Positions 1 to 11,967 of a stretch of DNA of 64,000 nucleotides are shown in pieces. The notes beneath the pieces are model-generated. The model was not told where the DNA came from. It saw only the letters and a list, made by a program, of their open reading frames with translations, and did no database searches. The position numbers and the translations under genes were made by a program. The DNA lies in NCBI RefSeq assembly GCF_029227915.1, contig NC_079885.1, positions 29,639,001 to 29,703,000 of the forward strand, read 5' to 3'. How positions within the stretch are numbered: the stretch's first letter is position 1; each line of letters starts with the position of its first letter. The DNA comes from Hydractinia symbiolongicarpus. Its lineage: Eukaryota; Cnidaria; Hydrozoa; Anthoathecata; Hydractiniidae.

Positions 1-210
1 AAACGCATAAGACTTGTAGTTTTTAAAAATGTTTTCATTTTTGATGAGACGCTGAATAAAAGAAGTTTAATCGCCGGCAAACGAAAACATGCGATTTCCC
101 GTAAATCCCGGGCTTGGCCCGTATAGTCAAAAGTATACAAAGAAAGTACCCAGGGAGTAAACTAATTTTCCGAACGATTCTTTAAATTATTTTTTCACCA
201 ATAAAACGCA
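1..210 (+). repeat. Left edge: cut monomer plus one M-like monomer
   Basis: The window opens inside a monomer, with AAACGCATAAGACT at base 1. The first full unit, starting at 8, carries the M signature: ATAAGACT, CATGCGATTTCCC, GGGCTTGGCCC, and CTAATTTTCCGAACGATTCTTT at its end. It lacks the AGAGGCTG variant seen in the other M monomers and keeps AGACGCTG. It is followed by an A monomer, as M always is in complete HOR copies, so the array continues to the left of the window. Confidence 0.85.
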
Positions 211-2642
211 TGAGACTTGTAGTTTTCAAAAATGTTTTCATTTTTGATAAGACGCTGAATAAAAGAAGTTTAATCGCCGGCAAACGAAAACCCGCGAGTT
301 CCCGTAAATCCCGGACTCAGCCCGTATAGTCAAAAGTATACAAAAAAGTACCCAGGGAGTAAACTCATTTCCCGAACGATTTTTTAAATTATTTTTTCAC
401 CACTACAACGCATGAGACTTGTAGTTTTCAAAAATGTTTTCATTTTTGATGAGACGCTGAATAAAGGAAGTTTAATCGCCCTCAAACGAAAATCCGCGAT
501 TTCCGTAAATCCCGGACTCGGCCCGTATAGTCCAAAGTATACAAAGAAAGTACCCGGGGTGTAAACTCATTTCCCGAACGATTTTTTAAATTATTATTTC
601 ACCACTAAAGCCCATGAGACTTATAGTTTTTAAGAATGTTTTCATTTTTTATGAGACGCTGAATAAAAGAATTTTAATCGCCGGCAAACGAAAACGTGCG
701 ATTTCCCGTAAATCCCGGACTCGACCCGTATAGTCAAAAGTATACAAAGAAAGTACCCGGGGTTTAAACTCATTTCCCGAACGATTTTTTAAATTATTAT
801 TTCACCACTAAATCCCATGAGACTTATAGTTTTTAAAAATGTTTTCATTTTTGATGAGACGCTGAATAAAAGAAGTTTAATCGCCGGTAAACGAAAACCC
901 GCCATTTCCCGTAAACCCCGGACTCGGCCAGTATAGTCAAAAGTATACAAAGAAAGTACCCAGGAAGTAAACTCATTTTCCGAACGATTTTTTAAATTAT
1001 TTTTTCACCACTACAACGCATGAGACTTGTAGTTTTTAAAAATGTTTTCATTTTTGATGAGACGCTGAATAAAAGAAGTTTAATCGCCGGTAAACGAAAA
1101 CCCGCCATTTCCCGTAAACCCCGGACTTGGCCCGAATAGTCAAAAGTATACAAAGAAAGTACCCAGGAAGTAAACTCATTTTCCGAACGATTTTTTAAAT
1201 TATTTTTTCACCACTATAACGCATGAGACTTGTAGTTTTTAAAAATGTTTTCATTTTTGATGAGACGCTGAATAAAAGAAGTTTAATCGCCGGTAAACGA
1301 AAACCCGCCATTTCCCGTAAACCCCGGACTTGGCCCGTATAGTCAAAAGTATACAAAGAAAGTACCCAGGGAGTAAACTCATTTCCCAAACGATTTTTTA
1401 AATTATTTTTTCACCACTACAACGCATGAGACTTGTAGTTTTCAAAAATGTTTTCATTTTTGATGAGACGCTGAATAAAAGAAGTTTAATCGCCCTCAAA
1501 CGAAAATCCGCGATTTCCGTAAATCTCGGACTCGGCCCGTATAGTCCAAAGTATACAAAGAAAGTACCCGGGGTGTAAACTCATTTCCCGAACGATTTTT
1601 TAAATTATTATTTCACCACTAAAGCCCATGAGACTTATAGTTTTTAAGAATGTTTTCATTTTTTATGAGACGCTGAATAAAAGAAGTTTAATCGCCGGCA
1701 AACGAAAACGTGCGATTTCCCGTAAATCATGGACTCGGCCCGTATAGTCAAAAGTATACAAAGAAAGTACCCGGGGTGTAAACTCATTTCCCGAACGATT
1801 TTTTAAATTATTATTTCACCACTAAAACCCATGAGACTTATAGTTTTTAAAAATGTTTTCATTTTTGATGAGACGCTGAATAAAAGAAGTTTAATCGCCG
1901 GTAAACGAAAACCCGCCATTTCCCGTAAACCCCGGACTCGGCCCGTATAGTCAAAAGTATACAAAGAAAGTACCCAGGGAGTAAACTCACTTCCCGAACG
2001 ATTTTTTAAATTATTTTTTCACCACTACAACGCATGAGACTTGTAGTTTTCAAAAATGTTTTCATTTTTGAAGAGACGATGAATAAAAGAAGTTTAATCG
2101 CCCTCAAACGAAAATCCGCGATTTCCGTAAATCCCGGACTCGGCCCGTATAGTCAAAAGTATACAAGGAACGTAACCAGTGAGTAAACTCATTTCCCGAA
2201 CGATTTTTTAAATTATTTTTTTACCACTAAAATGCATAAGACTTGTAGTTTTTAAAAATGTTTTCATTTTTGATGAGACGCTGAATAAAAGAAGTTTAAT
2301 CGCCGGCAAACGAAAACATGCGATTTCCCGTAAATCCCGGGCTTGGCCCGTATAGTCAAAAGTATACAAAGAAAGTACCCAGGGAGTAAAATCATTTCCC
2401 GAACGATTTTTTAAATTATTTTTTCACCACTACAACGCATGAGACTTGTAGTTTTCAAAAATATTTTCATTTTTGATGAGACGCTGAATAAAAGAAGTTT
2501 AATCGCCGGCAAACGAATACCTGCGATTTCCCGTAAATCCCGGACTCGGCCCGTATAGTCAAAAGTATACAAAGAAAGTACCCAGGAAGTAAACTCATTT
2601 CCCGAACGATTTTTTAAATTATTTTTTCACCACTAAAACGCA

Positions 2643-2845
2643 TGAGACTTTTAGTTTTCAAAAATGTTTTCATTTTTGATGAGACGCTGAATAAAAGAAG
2701 TTTAATCGCCGGCAAACGAAAACCCGCGATTTCCCGTAAATCCCGGACTCGGCCCGTATAGTCAAAAGTATACAAGGAAAGTACCCAGTGAGTAAACTCA
2801 TTTCCCGAACGATTTTTTAAATTATTTTTTCACCACTAAAACGCA
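2643..2845 (+). repeat. Representative monomer (type L, 203 bp)
   Basis: Reading from the anchor: TGAGACT; then a 9-bp dyad at 2658-2679; GATGAGACGCTGAATAAAAG with AATAAA at 2690-2695; TTTAATCGCCGGCAAACG; CCCGCGATTTCCCG; TCCCGGACTCGGCCCG; TATAGTCAAAAGTATAC; GAAAGTACCCAGTGAG; TAAACTCATTTCCCGAACG; T6, AAATTA and T6 tracts; and CACCACTAAAACGCA. A hand count on the near-identical consensus gives 77 G+C in 203 and 13 CpG. The A/T-rich third and the GC-rich core alternate once per unit, and 203 bp is in the range of one nucleosome plus linker. Phasing of nucleosomes by the unit is inferred. Confidence 0.8.
2658..2679. repeat. Per-monomer A/T-rich dyad (9-bp arms, TTTT loop), example
   Basis: The arms TCAAAAATG and CATTTTTGA are exact reverse complements around a TTTT loop. 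The same element occurs in every monomer that has the TTTTCAAAAATG variant. It is shortened to 7 bp in TTTTTAAAAATG monomers and broken by single mismatches in the CAGAAATG, AAATATTTT and TTTTTATTTTT variants. I see no compensating second-site changes, so sequence alone does not show selection for the fold. Confidence 0.7.
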
Positions 2846-2946
2846 TAAGACTTGTAGTTTTTAAAAATGTTTTCATTTTTGATGAGAGGCTGAATAAAAG
2901 AAGTTTAATCGCCGGCAAACGAAAACATGCGATTTCCCGTAAATCC

Positions 2947-2959
2947 CGGGCTTGGCCCG
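2947..2959. repeat. Per-monomer GC dyad (CGGGC / GCCCG, 3-nt loop), example
   Basis: CGGGC and GCCCG pair around TTG. The same position elsewhere reads GGGCTTTGCCC, GGGCTTAGCCC, GGGCGTTGCCC or GGGCTCGGCCC, so the loop varies while the arms stay. The other major allele, GGACTCGGCCC, loses most of the stem. Most gggc monomers also carry a CCCGGG hexamer here. Confidence 0.6.
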
Positions 2960-3048
2960 TATAGTCAAAAGTATACAAAGAAAGTACCCAGGGAGTAAAC
3001 TAATTTTCCGAACGATTCTTTAAATTATTTTTTCACCAATAAAACGCA

Positions 3049-6000
3049 TGAGACTTGTAGTTTTCAAAAATGTTTTCATTTTTGATAAGACGCTGAATAA
3101 AAGAAGTTTAATCGCCGGCAAACGAAAACCCGCGAGTTCCCGTAAATCCCGGACTCAGCCCGTATAGTCAAAAGTATACAAAAAAGTACCCAGGGAGTAA
3201 ACTCATTTCCCGAACGATTTTTTAAATTATCTTTTCACCACTACAACGCATGAGACTTGTAGTTTTCAAAAATGTTTTCATTTTTGATGAGACGCTGAAT
3301 AAAGGAAGTTTAATCGCCCTCAAACGAAAATCCGCGATTTCCGTAAATCCCGGACTCGGCCCGTATAGTCCAAAGTATACAAAGAAAGTACCCGGGGTGT
3401 AAACTCATTTCCCGAACGATTTTTTAAATTATTATTTCACCACTAAAGCTCATGAGACTTATAGTTTTTAAGAATGTTTTCATTTTTTATGAGACGCTGA
3501 ATAAAAGAATTTTAATCGCCGGCAAACGAAAACGTGCGATTTCCCGTAAATCCCGGACTCGACCCGTATAGTCAAAAGTATACAAAGAAAGTACCCGGGG
3601 TTTAAACTCATTTCCCGAACGATTTTTTAAATTATTATTTCACCACTAAATCCCATGAGACTTATAGTTTTTAAAAATGTTTTCATTTTTGATGAGACGC
3701 TGAATAGAAGAAGTTTAATCGCCGGTAAACGAAAACCCGCCATTTCCCGTAAACCCCGGACTCGGCCAGTATAGTCAAAAGTATACAAAGAAAGTACCCA
3801 GGAAGTAAACTCATTTTCCGAACGATTTTTTAAATTATTTTTTCACCACTACAACGCATGAGACTTGTAGTTTTTAAAAATGTTTTCATTTTTGATGAGA
3901 CGCTGAATAAAAGAAGTTTAATCGCCGGTAAACGAAAACCCGCCATTTCCCGTAAACCCCGGACTTGGCCCGTATAGTCAAAAGTATACAAAGAAAGTAC
4001 CCAGGGAGTAAACTCATTTCCCGAACGATTTTTTAAATTATTTTTTCACCACTACAACGCATGAGACTTGTAGTTTTCAAAAATGTTTTCATTTTTGATG
4101 AGACGCTGAATAAAAGAAGTTTAATCGCCCTCAAACGAAAATCCGCGATTTCCGTAAATCTCGGACTCGGCCCGTATAGTCCAAAGTATATAAAGAAAGT
4201 ACCCGGGGTGTAAACTCATTTCCCGAACGATTTTTTAAATTATTATTTCACCACTAAAGCCCATGAGACTTATAGTTTTTAAGAATGTTTTCATTTTTTA
4301 TGAGACGCTGAATAAAAGAAGTTTAATCGCCGGCAAACGAAAACGTGCGATTTCCCGTAAATCATGGACTCGGCCCGTATAGTCAAAAGTATACAAAGAA
4401 AGTACCCGGGGTGTAAACTCATTTCCCGAACGATTTTTTAAATTATTATTTCACCACTAAAACCCATGAGACTTATAGTTTTTAAAAATGTTTTCATTTT
4501 TGATGAGACGCTGAATAAAAGAAGTTTAATCGCCGGTAAACGAAAACCCGCCATTTCCCGTAAACCCCGGACTCGGCCCGTATAGTCAAAAGTATACAAA
4601 GAAAGTACCCAGGGAGTAAACTCACTTCCCGAACGATTTTTTAAATTATTTTTTCACCACTACAACGCATGAGACTTGTAGTTTTCAAAAATGTTTTCAT
4701 TTTTGATGAGACGCTGAATAAAAGAAGTTTAATCGCCCTCAAACGAAAATCCGCGATTTCCGTAAATCTCGGACTCGGCCCGTATAGTCCAAAGTATACA
4801 AAGAAAGTACCCGGGGTGTAAACTCATTTCCCGAACGATTTTTTAAATTATTATTTCACCACTAAAGCCCATGAGACTTATAGTTTTTAAAAATGTTTTC
4901 ATTTTTGATGAGACGCTGAATAAAAGAAGTTTAATCGCCGGTAAACGAAAACCCGCCATTTCCCGTAAACCCCGGACTCGGCCAGTATAGTCAAAAGTAT
5001 ACAAAGAAAGTACCCAGGAAGTAAACTCATTTTCCGAACGATTTTTTAAATTATTTTTTCACCACTACAACGCATGAGACTTGTAGTTTTTAAAAATGTT
5101 TTCATTTTTGATGAGACGCTGAATAAAAGAAGTTTAATCGCCGGTAAACGAAAACCCGCCATTTCCCGTAAACCCCGGACTTGGCCCGTATAGTCAAAAG
5201 TATACAAAGAAAGTACCCAGGAAGTAAACTCATTTTCCGAACGATTTTTTAAATTATTTTTTCACCACTATAACGCATGAGACTTGTAGTTTTTAAAAAT
5301 GTTTTCATTTTTGATGAGACGCTGAATAAAAGAAGTTTAATCGCCGGTAAACGAAAACCCGCCATTTCCCGTAAACCCCGGACTTGGCCCGTATAGTCAA
5401 AAGTATACAAAGAAAGTACCCAGGGAGTAAACTCATTTCCCAAACGATTTTTTAAATTATTTTTTCACCACTACAACGCATGAGACTTGTAGTTTTCAAA
5501 AATGTTTTCATTTTTGATGAGACGCTGAATAAAAGAAGTTTAATCGCCCTCAAACGAAAATCCGCGATTTCCGTAAATCTCGGACTCGGCCCGTATAGTC
5601 CAAAGTATACAAAGAAAGTACCCGGGGTGTAAACTCATTTCCCGAACGATTTTTTAAATTATTATTTCACCACTAAAGCCCATGAGACTTATAGTTTTTA
5701 AGAATGTTTTCATTTTTTATGAGACGCTGAATAAAAGAAGTTTAATCGCCGGCAAACGAAAACGTGCGATTTCCCGTAAATCATGGACTCGGCCCGTATA
5801 GTCAAAAGTATACAAAGAAAGTACCCGGGGTGTAAACTCATTTCCCGAACGATTTTTTAAATTTTTATTTCACCACTAAAACCCATGAGACTTATAGTTT
5901 TTAAAAATGTTTTCATTTTTGATGAGACGCTGAATAAAAGAAGTTTAATCGCCGGTAAACGAAAACCCGCCATTTCCCGTAAACCCCGGACTCGGCCCGT

Positions 6001-7102
6001 ATAGTCAAAAGTATACAAAGAAAGTACCCAGGGAGTAAACTCACTTCCCGAACGATTTTTTAATTTATTTTTTCACCACTACAACGCATGAGACTTGTAG
6101 TTTTCAAAAATGTTTTCATTTTTGAAGAGACGATGAATAAAAGAAGTTTAATCGCCCTCAAACGAAAATCCGCGATTTCCGTAAATCCCGGACTCGGCCC
6201 GTATAGTCAAAAGTATACAAGGAACGTAACCAGTGAGTAAACTCATTTCCCGAACGATTTTTTAAATTATTTTTTTACCACTAAAATGCATAAGACTTGT
6301 AGTTTTTAAAAATGTTTTCATTTTTGATGAGACGCTGAATAAAAGAAGTTTAATCGCCGGCAAACGAAAACATGCGATTTCCCGTAAATCCCGGGCTTGG
6401 CCCGTATAGTCAAAAGTATACAAAGAAAGTACCCAGGGAGTAAAATCATTTCCCGAACGATTTTTTAAATTATTTTTTCACCACTACAACGCATGAGACT
6501 TGTAGTTTTCAAAAATATTTTCATTTTTGATGAGACGCTGAATAAAAGAAGTTTAATCGCCGCCAAACGAATACCTGCGATTTCCCGTAAATCCCGGACT
6601 CGGCCCGTATAGTCAAAAGTATACAAAGAAAGTACCCAGGAAGTAAACTCATTTCCCGAACGATTTTTTAAATTATTTTTTCACCACTAAAACGCATGAG
6701 ACTTTTAGTTTTCAAAAATGTTTTCATTTTTGATGAGACGCTGAATAAAAGAAGTTTAATCGCCGGCAAACGAAAACCCGCGATTTCCCGTAAATCCCGG
6801 ACTCGGCCCGTATAGTCAAAAGTATACAAGGAAAGTACCCAGTGAGTAAACTCATTTCCCGAACGATTTTTTAAATTATTTTTTCACCACTAAAACGCAT
6901 AAGACTTGTAGTTTTTAAAAATGTTTTCATTTTTGATGAGAGGCTGAATAAAAGAAGTTTAATCGCCTGCAAACGAAAACATGCGATTTCCCGTAAATCC
7001 CGGGCTTGGCCCGTATAGTCAAAAGTATACAAAGAAAGTACCCAGGGAGTAAACTAATTTTCCGAACGATTCTTTAAATTATTTTTTCACCACTACAACG
7101 CA
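3049..7102 (+). repeat. Domain I HOR copy 2, expanded to 20 monomers
   Basis: The order is A B C D E F G H, then F again at 4670, a hybrid G/D at 4872, E, E, F G H I J K L M. The insertion can be explained by a crossover that re-entered the unit at D: the monomer at 4872 starts with the G/C-type AAAGCCCATGAGACTTAT and continues as a D monomer with GGTAAACG and CGGCCAGTATAG. The length is 4,054 bp, which is also the distance between the identical E-E stretches near 1,195 and 5,249. Point differences from the other copies are few, for example GAATAGAAG near 3,706 and CTTTTCACC near 3,231. Confidence 0.9.
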
Positions 7103-8724
7103 TGAGACTTGTAGTTTTCAAAAATGTTTTCATTTTTGATGAGACGCTGAATAAAAGAAGTTTAATCGCCCTCAAACGAAAATCCGCGATTTCCGTAAAT
7201 CTCGGACTCGGCCCGTATAGTCCAAAGTATACAAAGAAAGTACCCGGGGTGTAAACTCATTTCCCGAACGATTTTTTAAATTATTATTTCACCACTAAAG
7301 CCCATGAGACTTATAGTTTTTAAGAATGTTTTCATTTTTTATGAGACGCTGAATAAAAGAAGTTTAATCGCCGGCAAACGAAAACGTGCGATTTCCCGTA
7401 AATCATGGACTCGGCCCGTATAGTCAAAAGTATACAAAGAAAGTACCCGGGGTGTAAACTCATTTCCCGAACGATTTTTTAAATTATTATTTCACCACTA
7501 AAACCCATGAGACTTATAGTTTTTAAAAATGTTTTCATTTTTGATGAGACGCTGAATAAAAGAAGTTTAATCGCCGGTAAACGAAAACCCGCCATTTCCC
7601 GTAAACCCCGGACTCGGCCCGTATAGTCAAAAGTATACAAAGAAAGTACCCAGGGAGTAAACTCACTTCCCGAACGATTTTTTAAATTATTTTTTCACCA
7701 CTACAACGCATGAGACTTGTAGTTTTCAAAAATGTTTTCATTTTTGAAGAGACGATGAATAAAAGAAGTTTAATCGCCCTCAAACGAAAATCCGCGATTT
7801 CCGTAAATCCCGGACTCGGCCCGTATAGTCAAAAGTATACAAGGAACGTAACCAGTGAGTAAACTCATTTCCCGAACGATTTTTTAAATTATTTTTTTAC
7901 CACTAAAATGCATAAGACTTGTAGTTTTTAAAAATGTTTTCATTTTTGATGAGACGCTGAATAAAAGAAGTTTAATCGCCGGCAAACGAAAACATGCGAT
8001 TTCCCGTAAATCCCGGGCTTGGCCCGTATAGTCAAAAGTATACAAAGAAAGTACCCAGGGAGTAAAATCATTTCCCGAACGATTTTTTAAATTATTTTTT
8101 CACCACTACAACGCATGAGACTTGTAGTTTTCAAAAATATTTTCATTTTTGATGAGACGCTGAATAAAAGAAGTTTAATCGCCGCCAAACGAATACCTGC
8201 GATTTCCCGTAAATCCCGGACTCGGCCCGTATAGTCAAAAGTATACAAAGAAAGTACCCAGGAAGTAAACTCATTTCCCGAACGATTTTTTAAATTATTT
8301 TTTCACCACTAAAACGCATGAGACTTTTAGTTTTCAAAAATGTTTTCATTTTTGATGAGACGCTGAATAAAAGAAGTTTAATCGCCGGCAAACGAAAACC
8401 CGCGATTTCCCGTAAATCCCGGACTCGGCCCGTATAGTCAAAAGTATACAAGGAAAGTACCCAGTGAGTAAACTCATTTCCCGAACGATTTTTTAAATTA
8501 TTTTTTCACCACTAAAACGCATAAGACTTGTAGTTTTTAAAAATGTTTTCATTTTTGATGAGAGGCTGAATAAAAGAAGTTTAATCGCCGGCAAACGAAA
8601 ACATGCGATTTCCCGTAAATCCCGGGCTTGGCCCGTATAGTCAAAAGTATACAAAGAAAGTACCCAGGGAGTAAACTAATTTTCCGAACGATTCTTTAAA
8701 TTATTTTTTCACCAATAAAACGCA
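7103..8724 (+). repeat. Domain I HOR copy 3, truncated: F to M (8 monomers)
   Basis: M at 6900 is followed directly by F at 7103, so A-E are missing. The rest (F G H I J K L M) is intact, and M at 8522 leads normally into A at 8725. The join falls at a monomer boundary: the tail of M, with GATTCTTT, is followed by CACCACTACAACGCATGAG of an F monomer. Such a precise loss of five monomers fits unequal exchange between homologous monomers. Confidence 0.9.
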
Positions 8725-11700
8725 TGAGACTTGTAGTTTTCAAAAATGTTTTCATTTTTGATAAGACGCTGAATAAAAGAAGTTTAATCGCCGGCAAACG
8801 AAAACCCGCGAGTTCCCGTAAATCCCGGACTCAGCCCGTATAGTCAAAAGTATACAAAAAAGTACCCAGGGAGTAAACGCATTTCCCGAACGATTTTTTA
8901 AATTATTTTTTCACCACTACAACGCATGAGACTTGTAGTTTTCAAAAATGTTTTCATTTTTGATGAGACGCTGAATAAAGGAAGTTTAATCGCCCTCAAA
9001 CGAAAATCCGCGATTTCCGTAAATCCCGGACTCGGCCCGTATAGTCCAAAGTATACAAAGAAAGTACCCGGGGTGTAAACTCATTTCCCGAACGATTTTT
9101 TAAATTATTATTTCACCACTAAAGCCCATGAGACTTATAGTTTTTAAGAATGTTTTCATTTTTTATGAGACGCTGAATAAAAGAATTTTAATCGCCGGCA
9201 AACGAAAACGTGCGATTTCCCGTAAATCCCGGACTCGACCCGTATAGTCAAAAGTATACAAAGAAAGTACCCGGGGTTTAAACTCATTTCCCGAACGATT
9301 TTTTAAATTATTATTTCACCACTAAATCCCATGAGACTTATAGTTTTTAAAAATGTTTTCATTTTTGATGAGACGCTGAATAAAAGAAGTTTAATCGCCG
9401 GTAAACGAAAACCCGCCATTTCCCGTAAACCCCGGACTCGGCCAGTATAGTCAAAAGTATACAAAGAAAGTACCCAGGAAGTAAACTCATTTTCCGAACG
9501 ATTTTTTAAATTATTTTTTCACCACTACAACGCATGAGACTTGTAGTTTTTAAAAATGTTTTCATTTTTGATGAGACGCTGAATAAAAGAAGTTTAATCG
9601 CCGGTAAACGAAAACCCGCCATTTCCCGTAAACCCCGGACTTGGCCCGTATAGTCAAAAGTATACAAAGAAAGTACCCAGGGAGTAAACTCATTTCCCGA
9701 ACGATTTTTTAAATTATTTTTTCACCACTACAACGCATGAGACTTGTAGTTTTCAAAAATGTTTTCATTTTTGATGAGACGCTGAATAAAAGAAGTTTAA
9801 TCGCCCTCAAACGAAAATCCGCGATTTCCGTAAATCTCGGACTCGGCCCGTATAGTCCAAAGTATACAAAGAAAGTACCCGGGGTGTAAACTCATTTCCC
9901 GAACGATTTTTTAAATTATTATTTCACCACTAAAGCCCATGAGACTTATAGTTTTTAAGAATGTTTTCATTTTTTATGAGACGCTGAATAAAAGAAGTTT
10001 AATCGCCGGCAAACGAAAACGTGCGATTTCCCGTAAATCATGGACTCGGCCCGTATAGTCAAAAGTATACAAAGAAAGTACCCGGGGTGTAAACTCATTT
10101 CCCGAACGATTTTTTAAATTATTATTTCACCACTAAAACCCATGAGACTTATAGTTTTTAAAAATGTTTTCATTTTTGATGAGACGCTGAATAAAAGAAG
10201 TTTAATCGCCGGTAAACGAAAACCCGCCATTTCCCGTAAACCCCGGACTCGGCCCGTATAGTCAAAAGTATACAAAGAAAGTACCCAGGGAGTAAACTCA
10301 CTTCCCGAACGATTTTTTAAATTATTTTTTCACCACTACAACGCATGAGACTTGTAGTTTTCAAAAATGTTTTCATTTTTGATGAGACGCTGAATAAAAG
10401 AAGTTTAATCGCCCTCAAACGAAAATCCGCGATTTCCGTAAATCTCGGACTCGGCCCGTATAGTCCAAAGTATACAAAGAAAGTACCCGAGGTGTAAACT
10501 CATTTCCCGAACGATTTTTTAAATTATTATTTCACCACTAAAGCCCATGAGACTTATAGTTTTTAAGAATGTTTTCATTTTTTATGAGACGCTGAATAAA
10601 AGAAGTTTAATCGCCGGCAAACGAAAACGTGCGATTTCCCGTAAATCATGGACTCGGCCCGTATAGTCAAAAGTATACAAAGAAAGTACCCGGGGTGTAA
10701 ACTCATTTCCCGAACGATTTTTTAAATTATTATTTCACCACTAAAACCCATGAGACTTATAGTTTTTAAAAATGTTTTCATTTTTGATGAGACGCTGAAT
10801 AAAAGAAGTTTAATCGCCGGTAAACGAAAACCCGCCATTTCCCGTAAACCCCGGACTCGGCCCGTATAGTCAAAAGTATACAAAGAAAGTACCCAGGGAG
10901 TAAACTCACTTCCCGAACGATTTTTTAAATTATTTTTTCACCACTACAACGCATGAGACTTGTAGTTTTCAAAAATGTTTTCATTTTTGAAGAGACGATG
11001 AATAAAAGAAGTTTAATCGCCCTCAAACGAAAATCCGCGATTTCCGTAAATCCCGGACTCGGCCCGTATAGTCAAAAGTATACAAGGAACGTAACCAGTG
11101 AGTAAACTCATTTCCCGAACGATTTTTTAAATTATTTTTTTACCACTAAAATGCATAAGACTTGTAGTTTTTAAAAATGTTTTCATTTTTGATGAGACGC
11201 TGAATAAAAGAAGTTTAATCGCCGGCAAACGAAAACATGCGATTTCCCGTAAATCCCGGGCTTGGCCCGTATAGTCAAAAGTATACAAAGAAAGTACCCA
11301 GGGAGTAAAATCATTTCCCGAACGATTTTTTAAATTATTTTTTCACCACTACAACGCATGAGACTTGTAGTTTTCAAAAATATTTTCATTTTTGATGAGA
11401 CGCTGAATAAAAGAAGTTTAATCGCCGGCAAACGAATACCTGCGATTTCCCGTAAATCCCGGACTCGGCCCGTATAGTCAAAAGTATACAAAGAAAGTAC
11501 CCAGGAAGTAAACTCATTTCCCGAACGATTTTTTAAATTATTTTTTCACCACTAAAACGCATGAGACTTTTAGTTTTCAAAAATGTTTTCATTTTTGATG
11601 AGACGCTGAATAAAAGAAGTTTAATCGCCGGCAAACGAAAACCCGCGATTTCCCGTAAATCCCGGACTCGGCCCGTATAGTCAAAAGTATACAAGGAAAG

Positions 11701-11967
11701 TACCCAGTGAGTAAACTCATTTCCCGAACGATTTTTTAAATTATTTTTTCACCACTAAAACGCATAAGACTTGTAGTTTTTAAAAATGTTTTCATTTTTG
11801 ATGAGAGGCTGAATAAAAGAAGTTTAATCGCCGGCAAACGAAAACATGCGATTTCCCGTAAATCCCGGGCTTGGCCCGTATAGTCAAAAGTATACAAAGA
11901 AAGTACCCAGGGAGTAAACTAATTTTCCGAACGATTCTTTAAATTATTTTTTCACCAATAAAACGCA
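8725..11967 (+). repeat. Domain I HOR copy 4: 16 monomers, F-G-H doubled
   Basis: The order is A B C D E F G H, F G H, I J K L M. The FGH trimer is tandemly duplicated (9738-10,345 and 10,346-10,953). The second set has one visible private change, CCCGAGGTG instead of CCCGGGGTG near 10,486. E is single here. The 5' part (A to the first H) matches that of copy 2 monomer for monomer, with an offset of 5,676 bp, which is exactly twice 2,838. Confidence 0.9.

Larger units (their letters stand above)
211..3048 (+). repeat. Domain I HOR copy 1: A B C D E E F G H I J K L M (14 monomers)
   Basis: This is the most complete copy of the A-M higher-order repeat and defines the types. A: CACCAATAAAAC, GATAAGACG, CAAAAAAGTACC. 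B: AAAGGAAG, CCCTCAAACG. C: TTAAGAATG, AGAATTTTAATC, GGGGTTTAAAC. D: AAATCCCATG, CGGCCAGTATAG. E: GGTAAACG with CTTGGCCCG, present twice here (1021 and 1224). F: CCCTCAAACG, AATCTCGG, TAGTCCAAAG. G: AATCATGGAC. H: ACTCACTTCCC. I: GAAGAGACGATG, GGAACGTAACC. J: AAAATGCATAAG. K: AAATATTTTC, CGAATACCTGCG. L: GACTTTTAG, CAGTGAG. M: GAGAGGCTG, GATTCTTT. Its length of 2,838 bp is 14 monomers. Monomers within the unit differ far more from one another than the same letter differs between copies, which is the defining property of a HOR. Confidence 0.92.

Noticed and set aside
2658-2679. Structured RNA supported by covariation at the A/T dyad
   Set aside because: Variants (CAGAAATG, TTTTTATTTTT, AAATATTTT, AAAAACG) break the stem on one side without compensating change on the other, so there is no covariation evidence.
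2947-2959. GC hairpin followed by T-tracts as a rho-independent terminator
   Set aside because: The stem is only 5 bp, the next T-tract is more than 60 bp away, and the array is eukaryotic in character.
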